Numbered from the stretch's first letter, positions 53,388 through 63,187 are shown. The stretch is 64,000 nt of DNA from Flammeovirgaceae bacterium UBA2786 (GCA_002352225.1 DEIA01000032.1:1401-65400), one strand, 5' to 3'. The notes: generated from the letters alone by a model not told the origin. Made by a program: numbers and translations.

Positions 53388-54566
53388 ATGAACTGCCGGT
53401 ATATTCTTCTATTTCTGTTTATTGGTTTTTCTTGCTCGCCTGAAAGAGAGCTTACCTGGTACAAAGGCAACCTGCATACGCATACTTATTGGAGTGATGG
53501 CGATGAGTTTCCTGAAATGGTATTGGACTGGTATAAAACCAATGGCTATGATTTTATTGGTCTATCGGATCATAACACAATGGCACAGGAAGAAAAATGG
53601 AAGTTGATTGCTAAAAGCCCACTTTATCAGGAAAGCTTTGAGAAGTACCTGGAGAAGTTTGGTGCCGATTGGGTAGTATATAAAACCGACACGGGCCGCA
53701 TCCAGGTAAAACTGAAAACATTTGCCGAGTACAAAGCCAAAATGGAGGCCCCCGGTTTTCTGATCATTCCTTCAGAAGAAATTACCAATTACGTAGCCGG
53801 AAAAATTCCGGTGCACGTAAATGCCACCAACCTGCAACAGTTTATTGCGCCACCCAACGCGGCAACCGTAGCCGAAACCATGCAACAGTCGGTAGATGCT
53901 GTATTGAAGCAACGCGAAGAAACCGGTGTGCCCATGTTTCCGCACATCAACCATCCTAATTTTGGCTGGGCCATTACGGTAGAAGATATGATCAGCCTTA
54001 AAGGCGAACGATTCTTTGAAGTATATAACGGACATCCGCTGGTGCATAATTATGGAGATTCAACACGACCGGGTACAGAAGCGATGTGGGATAAAATTAA
54101 TATCGCTTACGCGAACCGCAATCAGCCACTGATGTTGGGTCTTGCCACTGATGACAGTCATAATTACCATCAGTTTGGGTTAGCCTTTGCAAATGCAGGA
54201 CGTGGTTGGGTAATGGTGCAGGCTAAAAATTTAGATGCAGAATCAATCATTGAAGCAATGGAGGCGGGGCGGTTTTATGCATCAACCGGAGTAACACTTA
54301 GTAAATTGTTAGTGGAAGATAATGAACTAACCATACAGATAGAAGCAGAAGAAGGAGTAGATTATACCATTGAATTAATAGGATTGAAGGCGGGGGCACA
54401 AGATGCCGAAATTATTCAAACCAAAAGCGATACATACCTTCAGACTAAGATATCGGGCGATTATGTTTTTGCCCGGGCCAGAATCACGTCCACTAAAATA
54501 AAAATGAATCCCTTTCAGGAAGGTGATTTTGAAATGGCGTGGACACAGCCGATCTTAACAAAATAA
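53388..54566 (+). CDS. PHP-domain phosphoesterase-like lipoprotein
   Basis: This 392-residue protein has a lipoprotein signal with Cys16 in IGFSCSPE. A PHP metal-binding domain follows: LHTHTYWSDGD near residue 30, GLSDHN near 60, EEITNY, MFPHINHP and TDDSHNYHQFG. It would be a metal-dependent hydrolase anchored outside the cytoplasm, similar to CehA-type phosphoesterases; the substrate is unknown. The C-terminal ~90 residues are a beta-sandwich. It is followed by the propeller dehydrogenase after 48 bases on the same strand. Confidence 0.85.
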   Translation: MNCRYILLFLFIGFSCSPERELTWYKGNLHTHTYWSDGDEFPEMVLDWYKTNGYDFIGLSDHNTMAQEEKWKLIAKSPLYQESFEKYLEKFGADWVVYKTDTGRIQVKLKTFAEYKAKMEAPGFLIIPSEEITNYVAGKIPVHVNATNLQQFIAPPNAATVAETMQQSVDAVLKQREETGVPMFPHINHPNFGWAITVEDMISLKGERFFEVYNGHPLVHNYGDSTRPGTEAMWDKINIAYANRNQPLMLGLATDDSHNYHQFGLAFANAGRGWVMVQAKNLDAESIIEAMEAGRFYASTGVTLSKLLVEDNELTIQIEAEEGVDYTIELIGLKAGAQDAEIIQTKSDTYLQTKISGDYVFARARITSTKIKMNPFQEGDFEMAWTQPILTK

Positions 54567-54614
54567 TTCAAGTTTAATAGGGTAGTACCTGTTGGCATCG
54601 TTAAACTAATTGTA

Positions 54615-57254
54615 ATGAAGAAATTTTTATCACTGCTTTTGCTTGGTGTGGTTGTAATGTCGTGCAGCAGGCAACCAGAACAAATTTTTAACCCTAAACT
54701 CGACAAACTAAAATTGTTACCTGGTTTTAAAGCCGAACATTTGTATAGCCCGGGAGATCAAAATCAGGGTTCGTGGGTGGCTATGACATTCGATAACAAA
54801 GGCCGGATGATTACGTCCGATCAATATGGTGCTATTTACCGTTTGGAGTTACCTGTTATTGGGGATACAACTAAAGTGAAAGTAGAGAAACTCATTATCG
54901 GTTCAGATGCCGATCGCAACGCAGATACGACCACATTAAAAATAGGAATGGGCTTTGCACAAGGGTTGTTGTATGCCTTCAACAGTTTATATGTGATGGT
55001 AAATCACAACAGTGATAAAAATTTTGATAAGAATACCGGCCTGTACCGGTTGCAGGATACCAATGGCGATGATCAGTTCGACAAAATTACGTTATTAAAA
55101 TCGTTTGAAGGTGAACCGGGTGAGCATGGTCCCCACAGTATAATATTATCGCCCGACAAAAAATCGATTTATATATCAGCCGGTAATCATGTAGATGTTC
55201 CGGAGTTTGATACGTACCGGTTACCTCCGGTTTGGCAGGAAGATAATTTGTTTCCACAGATAAAAGATCCACGCGGTCATGCTAATAGTCGTAAAGCACC
55301 GGGTGGATGGATAGCGCACATCGATTCGGTAGGAGAGAAGTGGGAGTTAGTAGGTGCCGGCTTTCGCAACGAATTTGATATAACCTTTAACGATGCAGGC
55401 GATTTATTTACGTACGATTCTGATATGGAGTGGGATTTTGGAATGCCGTGGTACCGCCCCACACGTATTTGCCATGTAACCAGTGGCAGCGAGTTTGGCT
55501 GGCGTACCGGAAATGGAAAATGGTCGGCTACTTATCCGGATAATCTTCCACCCGTAATTAATATCGGGCAGGGTTCACCTACTAATTTTATGAACGGGTA
55601 CAACGCGAAATTCCCTGAACGATATCGCAAATCTTTGTTTGCATTCGACTGGAGTTTTGGAATCATTTATGCGGTTCATCTTACTCCTAATGGCGCTTCG
55701 TATAATGCCGAAGCGGAAGAATTTTTATCTGGTTCCCCGTTATCCTTAACAGATGGTGGTATTGGCCCCGATGGTGCCATGTATTTTTTAACCGGTGGAA
55801 GAAGATTGGAATCGGATTTATACAGAGTTACAGCAACAGAAAACATTAGCACAACTGCACTAGTTGCCCAAACGGGTAACGAAGCAAATCAATTACGGAA
55901 AACACTTGAGCAATATCATGAACAGAAGAAGGGCGCCATAGATATTGCCTGGCCAAACCTGAAACACGAAGATCGGTTTGTACGGTATGCAGCGAGGATT
56001 GCTGTTGAGCACCAACCTGTAGGTGAGTGGCAGGAGCGCGCATTGAAAGAAACAGATCCGATTGCTTTAACACAGGCCATGATTGCCCTTGCCCGCCAGG
56101 GTAAACCGGTAGTTAGGAATAGAATGATTCAGGCTTTAGTTAATGTAGATTTTGGTACGCTTACACCTTCTCAGCAGATTGACCTTGTACGGGCATTTGA
56201 AGTTTTGATTTTCCGTTTTGGAAATCCTGAGGGTGAAGTACGTAAACAGTTGATCGCTTATCTGGACACGCGTTACCCGGCTTCATCAAATGAACTCAAT
56301 CGCCTGCTCAGCAAAGTGCTCGTGCATATTAACGCACCAGGTTCAACAGAAAAAACAATAACCTTATTACTACAGGCAAAAGATGAAGAACAGGAAAAAA
56401 CGGTAAGCGCCTCAAGCGATTTGATTATGCGCAATCCACAATATGGTTTGGATATAGCCCGAATGCTTTCTAATGTTCCGCCTGCGCAACAAACGTATCT
56501 GGCTACTGTACTTTCCGAAGCAACAGAAGGCTGGACACCTGAACTTCAGGAAACTTATTTCAAGTGGTTTGCCCATGCGTTTACATACAAAGGCGGTGTG
56601 AGTTATATTGGCTTTATCGATAGAGCAAGAAAGAAGGCACTGGCGCATACAGTTTCGGATAAAACGGAATACTATAACAAACTTTCAGGTGCTGATTTGT
56701 TAACGCAGTCAGGAAATGATCTTGACGATAAACCTCAACCAAAAGGCCCCGGCCGCAGACGAAGCCCGGAAGAAGCAACCGCTATGGTAGAAGAACTTTC
56801 TAACCGGAATTTTGAACAAGGTAAAAATATGTACGAAGCAACCTTGTGTAGTTCATGCCACAGTATGCGGGGCGAAGGTGGTGCGGTTGGCCCCGACTTA
56901 ACCCAAATCGGTACGCGCTTTTCAGCAAAAGATATTCTGGAACATACGCTTGATCCTAACAAAGAAATTTCTGATCAGTATGCCGCAACCGTTTTTACTA
57001 TGAAAGATGGTAGTTCCATTGTTGGCCGGTTAATTAACGAAGAAGATGGGAAATACTTTGTTTCTCAGAACCCGTTTATGCCGCAGTCGTTACGCGAGGT
57101 AGCAAAAGCGGACGTGGTTTCCACTAAGCGATCAACGGTTTCAATTATGTTGCCGTGGCTGTTGAGCGGACTGAATGATGAAGAGATAAAAGACATTGTA
57201 GCTTATTTAGTAGCAGGTGGAAATCCGGATCACGAAGTATTTAAACAGAAGTGA
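54615..57254 (+). CDS. Propeller dehydrogenase-like lipoprotein with C-terminal cytochrome c
   Basis: This 879-residue lipoprotein (VVMSCSRQ, Cys17) has an N-terminal membrane-bound-dehydrogenase-type beta-propeller (about 30-410: LKLLPGFKAEHLYSPG, GEPGEHGPHSIILSPDKKSIYI, GAGFRNEFDITFND). Helical HEAT-like repeats follow (about 430-690), then a heme-binding domain with CSSCH at 745-749, the type named putative heme-binding domain in Planctomycetes and Bacteroidota. It is thought to oxidise a sugar or alcohol and pass electrons to heme. It lies between the PHP and DUF1080 genes and is likely co-transcribed with both. Confidence 0.85.
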   Translation: MKKFLSLLLLGVVVMSCSRQPEQIFNPKLDKLKLLPGFKAEHLYSPGDQNQGSWVAMTFDNKGRMITSDQYGAIYRLELPVIGDTTKVKVEKLIIGSDADRNADTTTLKIGMGFAQGLLYAFNSLYVMVNHNSDKNFDKNTGLYRLQDTNGDDQFDKITLLKSFEGEPGEHGPHSIILSPDKKSIYISAGNHVDVPEFDTYRLPPVWQEDNLFPQIKDPRGHANSRKAPGGWIAHIDSVGEKWELVGAGFRNEFDITFNDAGDLFTYDSDMEWDFGMPWYRPTRICHVTSGSEFGWRTGNGKWSATYPDNLPPVINIGQGSPTNFMNGYNAKFPERYRKSLFAFDWSFGIIYAVHLTPNGASYNAEAEEFLSGSPLSLTDGGIGPDGAMYFLTGGRRLESDLYRVTATENISTTALVAQTGNEANQLRKTLEQYHEQKKGAIDIAWPNLKHEDRFVRYAARIAVEHQPVGEWQERALKETDPIALTQAMIALARQGKPVVRNRMIQALVNVDFGTLTPSQQIDLVRAFEVLIFRFGNPEGEVRKQLIAYLDTRYPASSNELNRLLSKVLVHINAPGSTEKTITLLLQAKDEEQEKTVSASSDLIMRNPQYGLDIARMLSNVPPAQQTYLATVLSEATEGWTPELQETYFKWFAHAFTYKGGVSYIGFIDRARKKALAHTVSDKTEYYNKLSGADLLTQSGNDLDDKPQPKGPGRRRSPEEATAMVEELSNRNFEQGKNMYEATLCSSCHSMRGEGGAVGPDLTQIGTRFSAKDILEHTLDPNKEISDQYAATVFTMKDGSSIVGRLINEEDGKYFVSQNPFMPQSLREVAKADVVSTKRSTVSIMLPWLLSGLNDEEIKDIVAYLVAGGNPDHEVFKQK

Positions 57255-57308
57255 TGGGGATTTGATTATATAGTTTTAGGTGCCGGAAGAAAAGAAATCA
57301 GAAAAAAT

Positions 57309-58025
57309 ATGAGAAGAATTTTCAGGTTTTTAGTAATTGGGTTATTGATTAGTACTATTGGTATAGCCCAACAAAAGAAAGATGGGTTTGTTACAATCTT
57401 TGATGGCAAAACGTTGAAAGGCTGGGAAGCTGATGCAACATATTGGCGGGTTGAGGATGGAAGTTTGATTGGCGAGATAACCCCAGACAAATTAGTAAAG
57501 GCAAACACGTTTGTGATCTGGCGCGGAGGTACACCCGGTGATTTTGAATTAAAGCTTGAATACAGAATTACTAAAAATGGAAATAGTGGAGTCAATTACC
57601 GAAGTGTTCAGATAACCGAAGTACCCTATGCTTTAAAAGGGTATCAGGCTGATATTGACGGAATGAACCGGTACACCGGTCAGAATTATGAAGAACGCGG
57701 AAGAACAACGTTAGCCTACCCGGGCCAGATTACTAAAGTTACCGGGGGCGGAGCTGTACAAGACAATGCATGGACGAATACGGAAGTAGTTAAATCGCTG
57801 AACAGAGATTCTTTACAGCAATTTATAACGCCCGAGTGGAATGAAGTACACCTGATTGTAAAGAAAAACCGGCTTCAGCATTATATAAATGGTGTATTGA
57901 TAAGCGATGTTACCGATAATGACACGGTTAACAGAAAAAATTCAGGCCTTATAGGGATGCAGGTTCACATAGGCCCGCCTATGAAAGTAGAGTATAAGAA
58001 TATACGACTAAAACACTTGAAGTAG
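57309..58025 (+). CDS. DUF1080 (3-keto-disaccharide hydrolase) secreted protein, copy 1
   Basis: This 238-residue protein has a signal peptide (GIAQQ). A single DUF1080/laminin-G-like jelly roll follows (FVTIFDGKTLKGWEADATYWRVEDGSLIG ... EYKNIRLKHLK). DUF1080 proteins have been reported to act on 3-keto-glycosides. The neighbour genes fit a keto-sugar setting. It is the last gene of a + strand set and converges, with a 5-base gap, on another DUF1080 gene of the opposite strand. Confidence 0.85.
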   Translation: MRRIFRFLVIGLLISTIGIAQQKKDGFVTIFDGKTLKGWEADATYWRVEDGSLIGEITPDKLVKANTFVIWRGGTPGDFELKLEYRITKNGNSGVNYRSVQITEVPYALKGYQADIDGMNRYTGQNYEERGRTTLAYPGQITKVTGGGAVQDNAWTNTEVVKSLNRDSLQQFITPEWNEVHLIVKKNRLQHYINGVLISDVTDNDTVNRKNSGLIGMQVHIGPPMKVEYKNIRLKHLK

Positions 58026-58030
58026 TTTAT

Positions 58031-58708
58031 TCATAACTTCTTAATTGCAATGTTTTTGTAACGATGCCGGGCACCGGGTACCCACGAACTTAAGGGCATG
58101 CCTCCGCTTGCGGCAGGAGAATACACAGCAGTCCAGTGGCACTGCAAGGCAAGCATGCCTTCGGTGGCTTGCGCGATGAAGTCGTTTTTGGTTTGCTGTA
58201 CGCTATACATTTCTACATCATTGATCCATAATGTAATGAGTGGAACCTGGCCCGTCATCCGAATGCGGAATGAATTCCAATCGCCAGCTTTCCACACTTC
58301 ATTTAGTTTATCTGCTTTGCCCGGAGTGCTTACCGGTATTCTCTCGCCTAATAAATTTCCTGTATTTCCGGGTAATACCAATTCAATCTGGTAGGCTGCA
58401 CCACCTTCATTGGATCGTAAAAAAATTCCGCCATTAGAAAACGAATCGATTTTAATTTCCATGTACAATTCAAAATCGCGAAAGCTTTGGTTAGTTAATA
58501 AAATACCACCTTGCCCAAACGGCTCCTGACTGGCTACTATAGCGCCATCTTCAACATAAAAATTTGGCGTAGTACCTTGATGTGTTGTTCTGCTTGCATG
58601 CCAACCTTTTAGATTCTTACCATTAAATAATGGTTTAAACCCTTTCGGAATTTGTGCCATACTGAGCACACTAATTAGACAGAGTGTAACAATAAACGTG
58701 AATTTCAT
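58031..58708 (-). CDS. DUF1080 (3-keto-disaccharide hydrolase) secreted protein, copy 2
   Basis: This 225-residue protein has a signal peptide (LSMAQIPK). It carries a DUF1080 jelly roll with GFKPLFNGKNLKGWHASR, IFLRSNEGGAAYQIELVL and GARHRYKNIAIKKL. It is only distantly similar to the convergent copy 1 and shows a shorter, different loop set, so the two may have different specificities. It probably belongs to the - strand set with the SUMF1-fold and serine-hydrolase genes (58-base gap). Confidence 0.85.
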   Translation of the reverse strand: MKFTFIVTLCLISVLSMAQIPKGFKPLFNGKNLKGWHASRTTHQGTTPNFYVEDGAIVASQEPFGQGGILLTNQSFRDFELYMEIKIDSFSNGGIFLRSNEGGAAYQIELVLPGNTGNLLGERIPVSTPGKADKLNEVWKAGDWNSFRIRMTGQVPLITLWINDVEMYSVQQTKNDFIAQATEGMLALQCHWTAVYSPAASGGMPLSSWVPGARHRYKNIAIKKL

Positions 58709-58766
58709 TTAGTTGCTTGTTTCTTGCTATTTGTTTCTTGTTTTCTTGCCAAACTATCAATAGTGA

Positions 58767-59618
58767 TTACTTACCATCGCCTTCAATCTCAACTACCAAC
58801 CTAAACCCTGTATCATATCCGCTTCCCGGCCCACCGGCATGTGTCATGTAGGTTGCGTTTTTAACATCGCCATAAAAGCATGAACCCTTTAATACATGGT
58901 GTTTTGCTTTTTTAGGTGGAGTAGGGTCGGCAAAGATTTTCTCGTTGTAATAATCGTCCACCCATTCCCACACGTTGCCCAGCATATCGTACAAACCCCA
59001 TGCATTTGGTTTTTTCTGTCCTACCAATTGTGGTGTTTGTTTTGCGATGTGTGCCGTTGCGTTTATTTCGGCCCAGCTAATATCATCGGTGTTACCGGCA
59101 CGGGCTGCATATTCCCATTCAAATTCAGAAGGCAAGCGATAGACTGCTTTGCCTTTTTCAAGCTGATTCAGTTTTTTGATAAAGCGTTGTACATCTTTCC
59201 AGCTTACCGTTTCAACGGGAAAATTATCGGTATTGCTTTCTATGTTATTTCTTTGAAAATAGGAAGGGTTAGTACCCATTACTTTTTTCCATTGTGTCTG
59301 CGTTATTTCAAACTTGCCTATGTAAAAGGGAGACATTGTTACGGTAAATCCGGAACGGGCATCGCGCAAAGCAAGAGTAGGAGCAATTTTATACGTACTT
59401 GGTTTTAATTCGGGTAACCCCATGTTGTCGGTTGAATCTTTTCGATATTGTTCTAAAAATCCAAACCGGGAAGTAGTGGGTTGAAATTTGCCTACTGTAA
59501 AATTTCCGGCCGGTACGGCTACAAACTCCACCCCTATACTATTGGTATAGGTTTTAACAGGTTGGGCGTAACCGGTAAGGCTAACCAACAAAAGAATTAA
59601 CAGGCGAATGTTAATCAT
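58767..59618 (-). CDS. SUMF1/FGE-fold secreted protein
   Basis: This 283-residue protein has a signal peptide (LTGYAQP). A formylglycine-generating-enzyme-like domain follows: FVAVPAGNFTVG, PFYIGKFEITQTQWKKVMGTNPSYF, YRLPSEFEWEYAARAG, WGLYDMLGNVWEWVDDYY and DTGFRLVVE. The paired cysteines of aerobic FGE are missing; the only Cys near that position is in LKGSCFYGD. It is therefore unlikely to activate the window's sulfatase. SUMF1-fold proteins without those cysteines serve many binding or catalytic roles. It overlaps the serine-hydrolase gene by 8 bases. Confidence 0.87.
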   Translation of the reverse strand: MINIRLLILLLVSLTGYAQPVKTYTNSIGVEFVAVPAGNFTVGKFQPTTSRFGFLEQYRKDSTDNMGLPELKPSTYKIAPTLALRDARSGFTVTMSPFYIGKFEITQTQWKKVMGTNPSYFQRNNIESNTDNFPVETVSWKDVQRFIKKLNQLEKGKAVYRLPSEFEWEYAARAGNTDDISWAEINATAHIAKQTPQLVGQKKPNAWGLYDMLGNVWEWVDDYYNEKIFADPTPPKKAKHHVLKGSCFYGDVKNATYMTHAGGPGSGYDTGFRLVVEIEGDGK

Positions 59619-60882
59619 TTAGCGCCTGGTAAACGAGCGTGTTGAATTTGTCATTTATTTCGCCATCATGGACGCCCCACATTTGCCGATAGAGAAGAAC
59701 AACCATTTTTTCCTGAGGGTCTACCCAATAGGTAGTTGAGAAAGCACCACCCCATGAATAAGTTCCTTCGCGATGAGGTTGCATAGCCGAACCTTTTTCG
59801 GTTACCACCATAAAACCTAATCCGAATTTGTTGTCGCCCAGTGTAAGGTCATTAATCTGATTCATTGTCATTATGCGTACCGTATTGCGTGCAAGCAGCC
59901 GCACGCCATTGTATTCGCCATTATTCAGAAGCATTTGTAAAAAGACGGCATAATCGTAGATAGTGGAAGACAAACCGCCACCTCCGGAGAAATATTCTTT
60001 TTTCTTTAAAGGATAGCTCATGTCTAAAATGTCAAATACCTTATCCTGAACTTTAAGCCCGGTGGAATCTTCCTGATAAAAGTTCACTAGCCGATCGGCC
60101 TTTGCTTCGGGCACGTTAAAGTATGTATCGTGCATACCCAGCGGCACAAAGATTCTTTTACTGAAAAATTCATCGAGCGACATACCCGACCAGATTTCAA
60201 CCAGGTAGCCCAGCAAATCCGTGTTCAAACCATACGTCCATTTTTCGCCCGGTTGGTGCATAAGGGGTAATGATCCTAACCGTTTCATGGCTTCATCCAA
60301 TCCACTGTCATCCACATATAACCCTGCCGTGATATTGTGTTTGGCATAGATGGCATTGGCTTCGGGGCTGCCTATTTGTGCGTAACCAAGTCCTGAAGTA
60401 TGGGTAAGTAAATCGCGTATCGTAGCCTGGCGTTTAGCCGGCACTGTAGTGTAGGTGGTATCTTTTGCGTTGAATTTGTCCAACACGGTTTCGTTGGCGA
60501 AAGCCGGAATGTATTTAGAGATGGGATCATCAAGTTGAAATTTGCCTTCTTCCCAAAGCATCATTACAGCTACACTGGTAATAGCTTTGGTTTGTGACGC
60601 AATTCTGAAAATACCATCAGCAACTAAAGGTTCTTTTGTTTCGAGGTTGTTGTAACCGGTAGCTTTATGATATACTATTTTTCCATTGCGGGCAATAAGT
60701 GCTACTGCGCCATTCATCCAACCGTTGTCCACCCAATCAGAAAAGGTAGAATCAAGCCGGGCAATGCGTTGAGCGGAAAACCCGGCAGCTTCTGCGGATG
60801 CCTGCGTTAATGTTTTATTAACCGGTGCGGGTTGCTGGCAGGCGAGGCTCAGCAACAGGAGTAAACCAGAAATACGTTTCAT
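59611..60882 (-). CDS. Serine hydrolase, class C beta-lactamase-like lipoprotein
   Basis: This 423-residue lipoprotein (LSLACQQ, Cys15) has the S-x-x-K motif S96-QTK, Y217 in WTYGLNTD, and the GGGLSSTIYDYAVFLQML and THREGTYSWGGAF-like segments of the beta-lactamase/D-aminopeptidase/esterase family. Most Bacteroidota members are esterases or peptidases of unknown substrate and not resistance enzymes. It is the first gene of a tightly packed set with the SUMF1-fold gene and the second DUF1080 gene. Confidence 0.9.
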   Translation of the reverse strand: MKRISGLLLLLSLACQQPAPVNKTLTQASAEAAGFSAQRIARLDSTFSDWVDNGWMNGAVALIARNGKIVYHKATGYNNLETKEPLVADGIFRIASQTKAITSVAVMMLWEEGKFQLDDPISKYIPAFANETVLDKFNAKDTTYTTVPAKRQATIRDLLTHTSGLGYAQIGSPEANAIYAKHNITAGLYVDDSGLDEAMKRLGSLPLMHQPGEKWTYGLNTDLLGYLVEIWSGMSLDEFFSKRIFVPLGMHDTYFNVPEAKADRLVNFYQEDSTGLKVQDKVFDILDMSYPLKKKEYFSGGGGLSSTIYDYAVFLQMLLNNGEYNGVRLLARNTVRIMTMNQINDLTLGDNKFGLGFMVVTEKGSAMQPHREGTYSWGGAFSTTYWVDPQEKMVVLLYRQMWGVHDGEINDKFNTLVYQALND

Positions 60883-60970
60883 TTAGTGTTGGTTTTAAGT
60901 GCGTACACTAAAGATAAACAGCATTACGGTATTTTTAATGCCATAACGCTTTTTGGTAACGGATAAACCA

Positions 60971-63187
60971 TTATTTCTCTTTTGCATGATACGCAGTATC
61001 CAAATCGGCAAGGGTTTCTGTTAAATCCCGAAGTTCCAGCATGACGCGCGTTTGTAACATTCCCATCCGGTTACCCAATTCATCTTTTTGAATGTCGGTA
61101 ATCAACTCATCGAGGCTGTTGTTTAACAGGGCCTGAAGTTTTGTAAGGTGAGCATGAATGGCAATAGGATGAGTGGCTTCAATTGATTTAACAATGGCTT
61201 TTGTGTAGGCAATAAATTGTTTTTCCAATTCAAAGGTTAACTCGGCATATTTCTTTTTGGGTGGTGAGTGGTGGTTTACCACATGGCTCATAATTACATC
61301 GTTAATGAGTCGCGTACTTTGGTATAAATCCTGCATCAGATCGAATACTCTTATATAGAGCCTGCCGGTAAGCAGGTTGCCTTGTTCCATTTTGCGTACA
61401 TACTTAATAATCTTTGAATCAAATTTTTCATTCTGGTTTTTTAGTTTCTCCAGCTCGTTATGAGCGTTGCGTAGCGATTCAGCATCTTCCGTTAACAGTG
61501 CATTTAAACTTTTTGAAATTACGCGCTGAAAAGTATGCAGGGCGTGAATAGTATTTTTCCGACTTTCTTCAATAGCCTGCAGTGTACTTACCTGTTTTTG
61601 TTCCAGTAATTGACTTTCTGACTTCTCTTCTTTTTCTTTTTTGTTAAAGACGATATGGCTGCGCACCAACAGGAAGGCGGCAACCACAGTAAGTGCCAAT
61701 GGGCCCACTATGCCTGTATAGTACATGATAAGGGCCATCAACCCGCTGGCCAGCAAGGCCACAAGGGCTGTAACCAACCATCCGGCAATTACATTGATTA
61801 CACCGGCTACGCGATATACTGCACTTTCGCGTCCCCAGGCCTGATCAGCAAAAGAAGACCCCATGGCCACCATAAAAGTTACAAAGGTTGTACTAAGCGG
61901 CAGTTTTTGCGAAGTACCATAGGCAATCAGCACACTGGCTACTACAAGATTTATGCTGGCCCGAATTAAATCAAACGAAGCCTGATCGGCTGCTACATCG
62001 CCTGCGCTCTCTTTTTCGAAACGAATGGATAAATTGCGCGACCATCTTTCGGGTATTATTTTGTTTGCCTGCTTGCCCACCCACATGGCGCTACCCACCA
62101 ACGCACGCGACACCATATTCGGTTTAAATTTTTCATCGCCATCATCCTGCCTTCCCAACGATACTTCTGTTTCGGTTACCTTCCTGCTTTTTGAATTTGT
62201 CCAGAGAGTAGCCACCATCACCAACCCACCAATAAGCAATATCCAGGTAGGCGTAACAATTTTCTCGGTAAGAATTCCAAGCGTAAATTCAGATGCTGGT
62301 ATGCCCGATGCCATCCATGCCTGGAATGAAACAAGCCCGGCTACCGATACACCAATAAAATTTACCAGGTCGTTTCCCGCAAAGGCCATAGCCAGCGAGA
62401 ATGTACCCAGCAGTACTACAATTTTAAGAGGGTTAATTTTTTTCCACCACATTAAAATCTGAATGAGGATTGACCATAGCACCATGGAGATTAATATGAT
62501 TACCACGGTATTGGCCGCGATCCATTTAACCTGGCTATCGGTTATAAACGAACTTCCCTTGGCTCCTTTAATCAATAAAAAATAAATGATAGCGGTAATG
62601 GCCATGCCACTAAAAATGGCTCCGTACTTACGCAGCGTTTTCTTTAATTTGAAAGTGAAAATGATGCGCGCAATGTGTTGTATAATAGAGCCGACTATAA
62701 AAGAAAGAAATACAGACAGAAATATTCCGCTGATAATGGTAATGGCACTGGAGTAGTTGATAATCTCGGGCCACTTTTCAAAACCCTGACCGTTATCAAA
62801 CGCAAATAATAAACCCGTAACCAGGGCAGCCCCCAGTAACTCAAACACCAGCGAAACGGTAGTGGAAGTGGGCAGTCCTAACGAGTTGAAAAAATCCAGC
62901 AGGATAATGTCTGTAAGCATTACCGCCATAAACACAATCATGATCTTATCGAAAGGAAAGTAGCCGGGATTAAAAATTCCGCTTCGGGCTATTTCCATCA
63001 TGCCGCTGCTGAATAACGCACCACACAAAATACCTACGCTGGCAACTCCTAATATTACCTGAAAAGAAGCCACTCGCGAGCCAATGGCTGAGTTCAGAAA
63101 ATTTACGGCATCGTTACTTACACCAACAATCAGGTCGACCACTGCAAGGGTCATCAGAATTACGATCAGAATCAGGTAAAAATCCAT
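60971..63187 (-). CDS. pit: PiT-type inorganic phosphate transporter with PhoU-like C-terminal domain
   Basis: This 738-residue protein has a PiT/SLC20-type membrane part with the paired signatures VGVSNDAVNFLNSAIGSRVAS near the N-terminus and a matching GNDLVNFIGVSVAG segment in the middle, plus LGLPTSTTVSLVFELLG and LPLSTTFVTFMVAMGSSFAD. From about residue 530 a soluble helical domain follows (NTIHALHTFQRVISKSLNALLTED...) with a PhoU/DUF47-like pattern. In many bacteria these two parts are separate genes. It imports phosphate with a proton or cation. The gene is single and is divergent from the START-like gene. Confidence 0.9.
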   Translation of the reverse strand: MDFYLILIVILMTLAVVDLIVGVSNDAVNFLNSAIGSRVASFQVILGVASVGILCGALFSSGMMEIARSGIFNPGYFPFDKIMIVFMAVMLTDIILLDFFNSLGLPTSTTVSLVFELLGAALVTGLLFAFDNGQGFEKWPEIINYSSAITIISGIFLSVFLSFIVGSIIQHIARIIFTFKLKKTLRKYGAIFSGMAITAIIYFLLIKGAKGSSFITDSQVKWIAANTVVIILISMVLWSILIQILMWWKKINPLKIVVLLGTFSLAMAFAGNDLVNFIGVSVAGLVSFQAWMASGIPASEFTLGILTEKIVTPTWILLIGGLVMVATLWTNSKSRKVTETEVSLGRQDDGDEKFKPNMVSRALVGSAMWVGKQANKIIPERWSRNLSIRFEKESAGDVAADQASFDLIRASINLVVASVLIAYGTSQKLPLSTTFVTFMVAMGSSFADQAWGRESAVYRVAGVINVIAGWLVTALVALLASGLMALIMYYTGIVGPLALTVVAAFLLVRSHIVFNKKEKEEKSESQLLEQKQVSTLQAIEESRKNTIHALHTFQRVISKSLNALLTEDAESLRNAHNELEKLKNQNEKFDSKIIKYVRKMEQGNLLTGRLYIRVFDLMQDLYQSTRLINDVIMSHVVNHHSPPKKKYAELTFELEKQFIAYTKAIVKSIEATHPIAIHAHLTKLQALLNNSLDELITDIQKDELGNRMGMLQTRVMLELRDLTETLADLDTAYHAKEK

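Noticed and set aside
58896..59408. Open frame of 170 codons on the + strand
   Set aside because: It is antisense to the SUMF1-fold gene, which has conserved motifs throughout.
58767..59618. Sulfatase-activating formylglycine-generating enzyme
   Set aside because: The fold matches but the catalytic cysteine pair is absent, so it cannot be assigned as the activator of the sulfatase at 4183-5733.
59611..60882. Beta-lactamase resistance gene
   Set aside because: SxxK and Tyr motifs are shared by many esterases and peptidases; the lipoprotein and its neighbours do not suggest antibiotic resistance.
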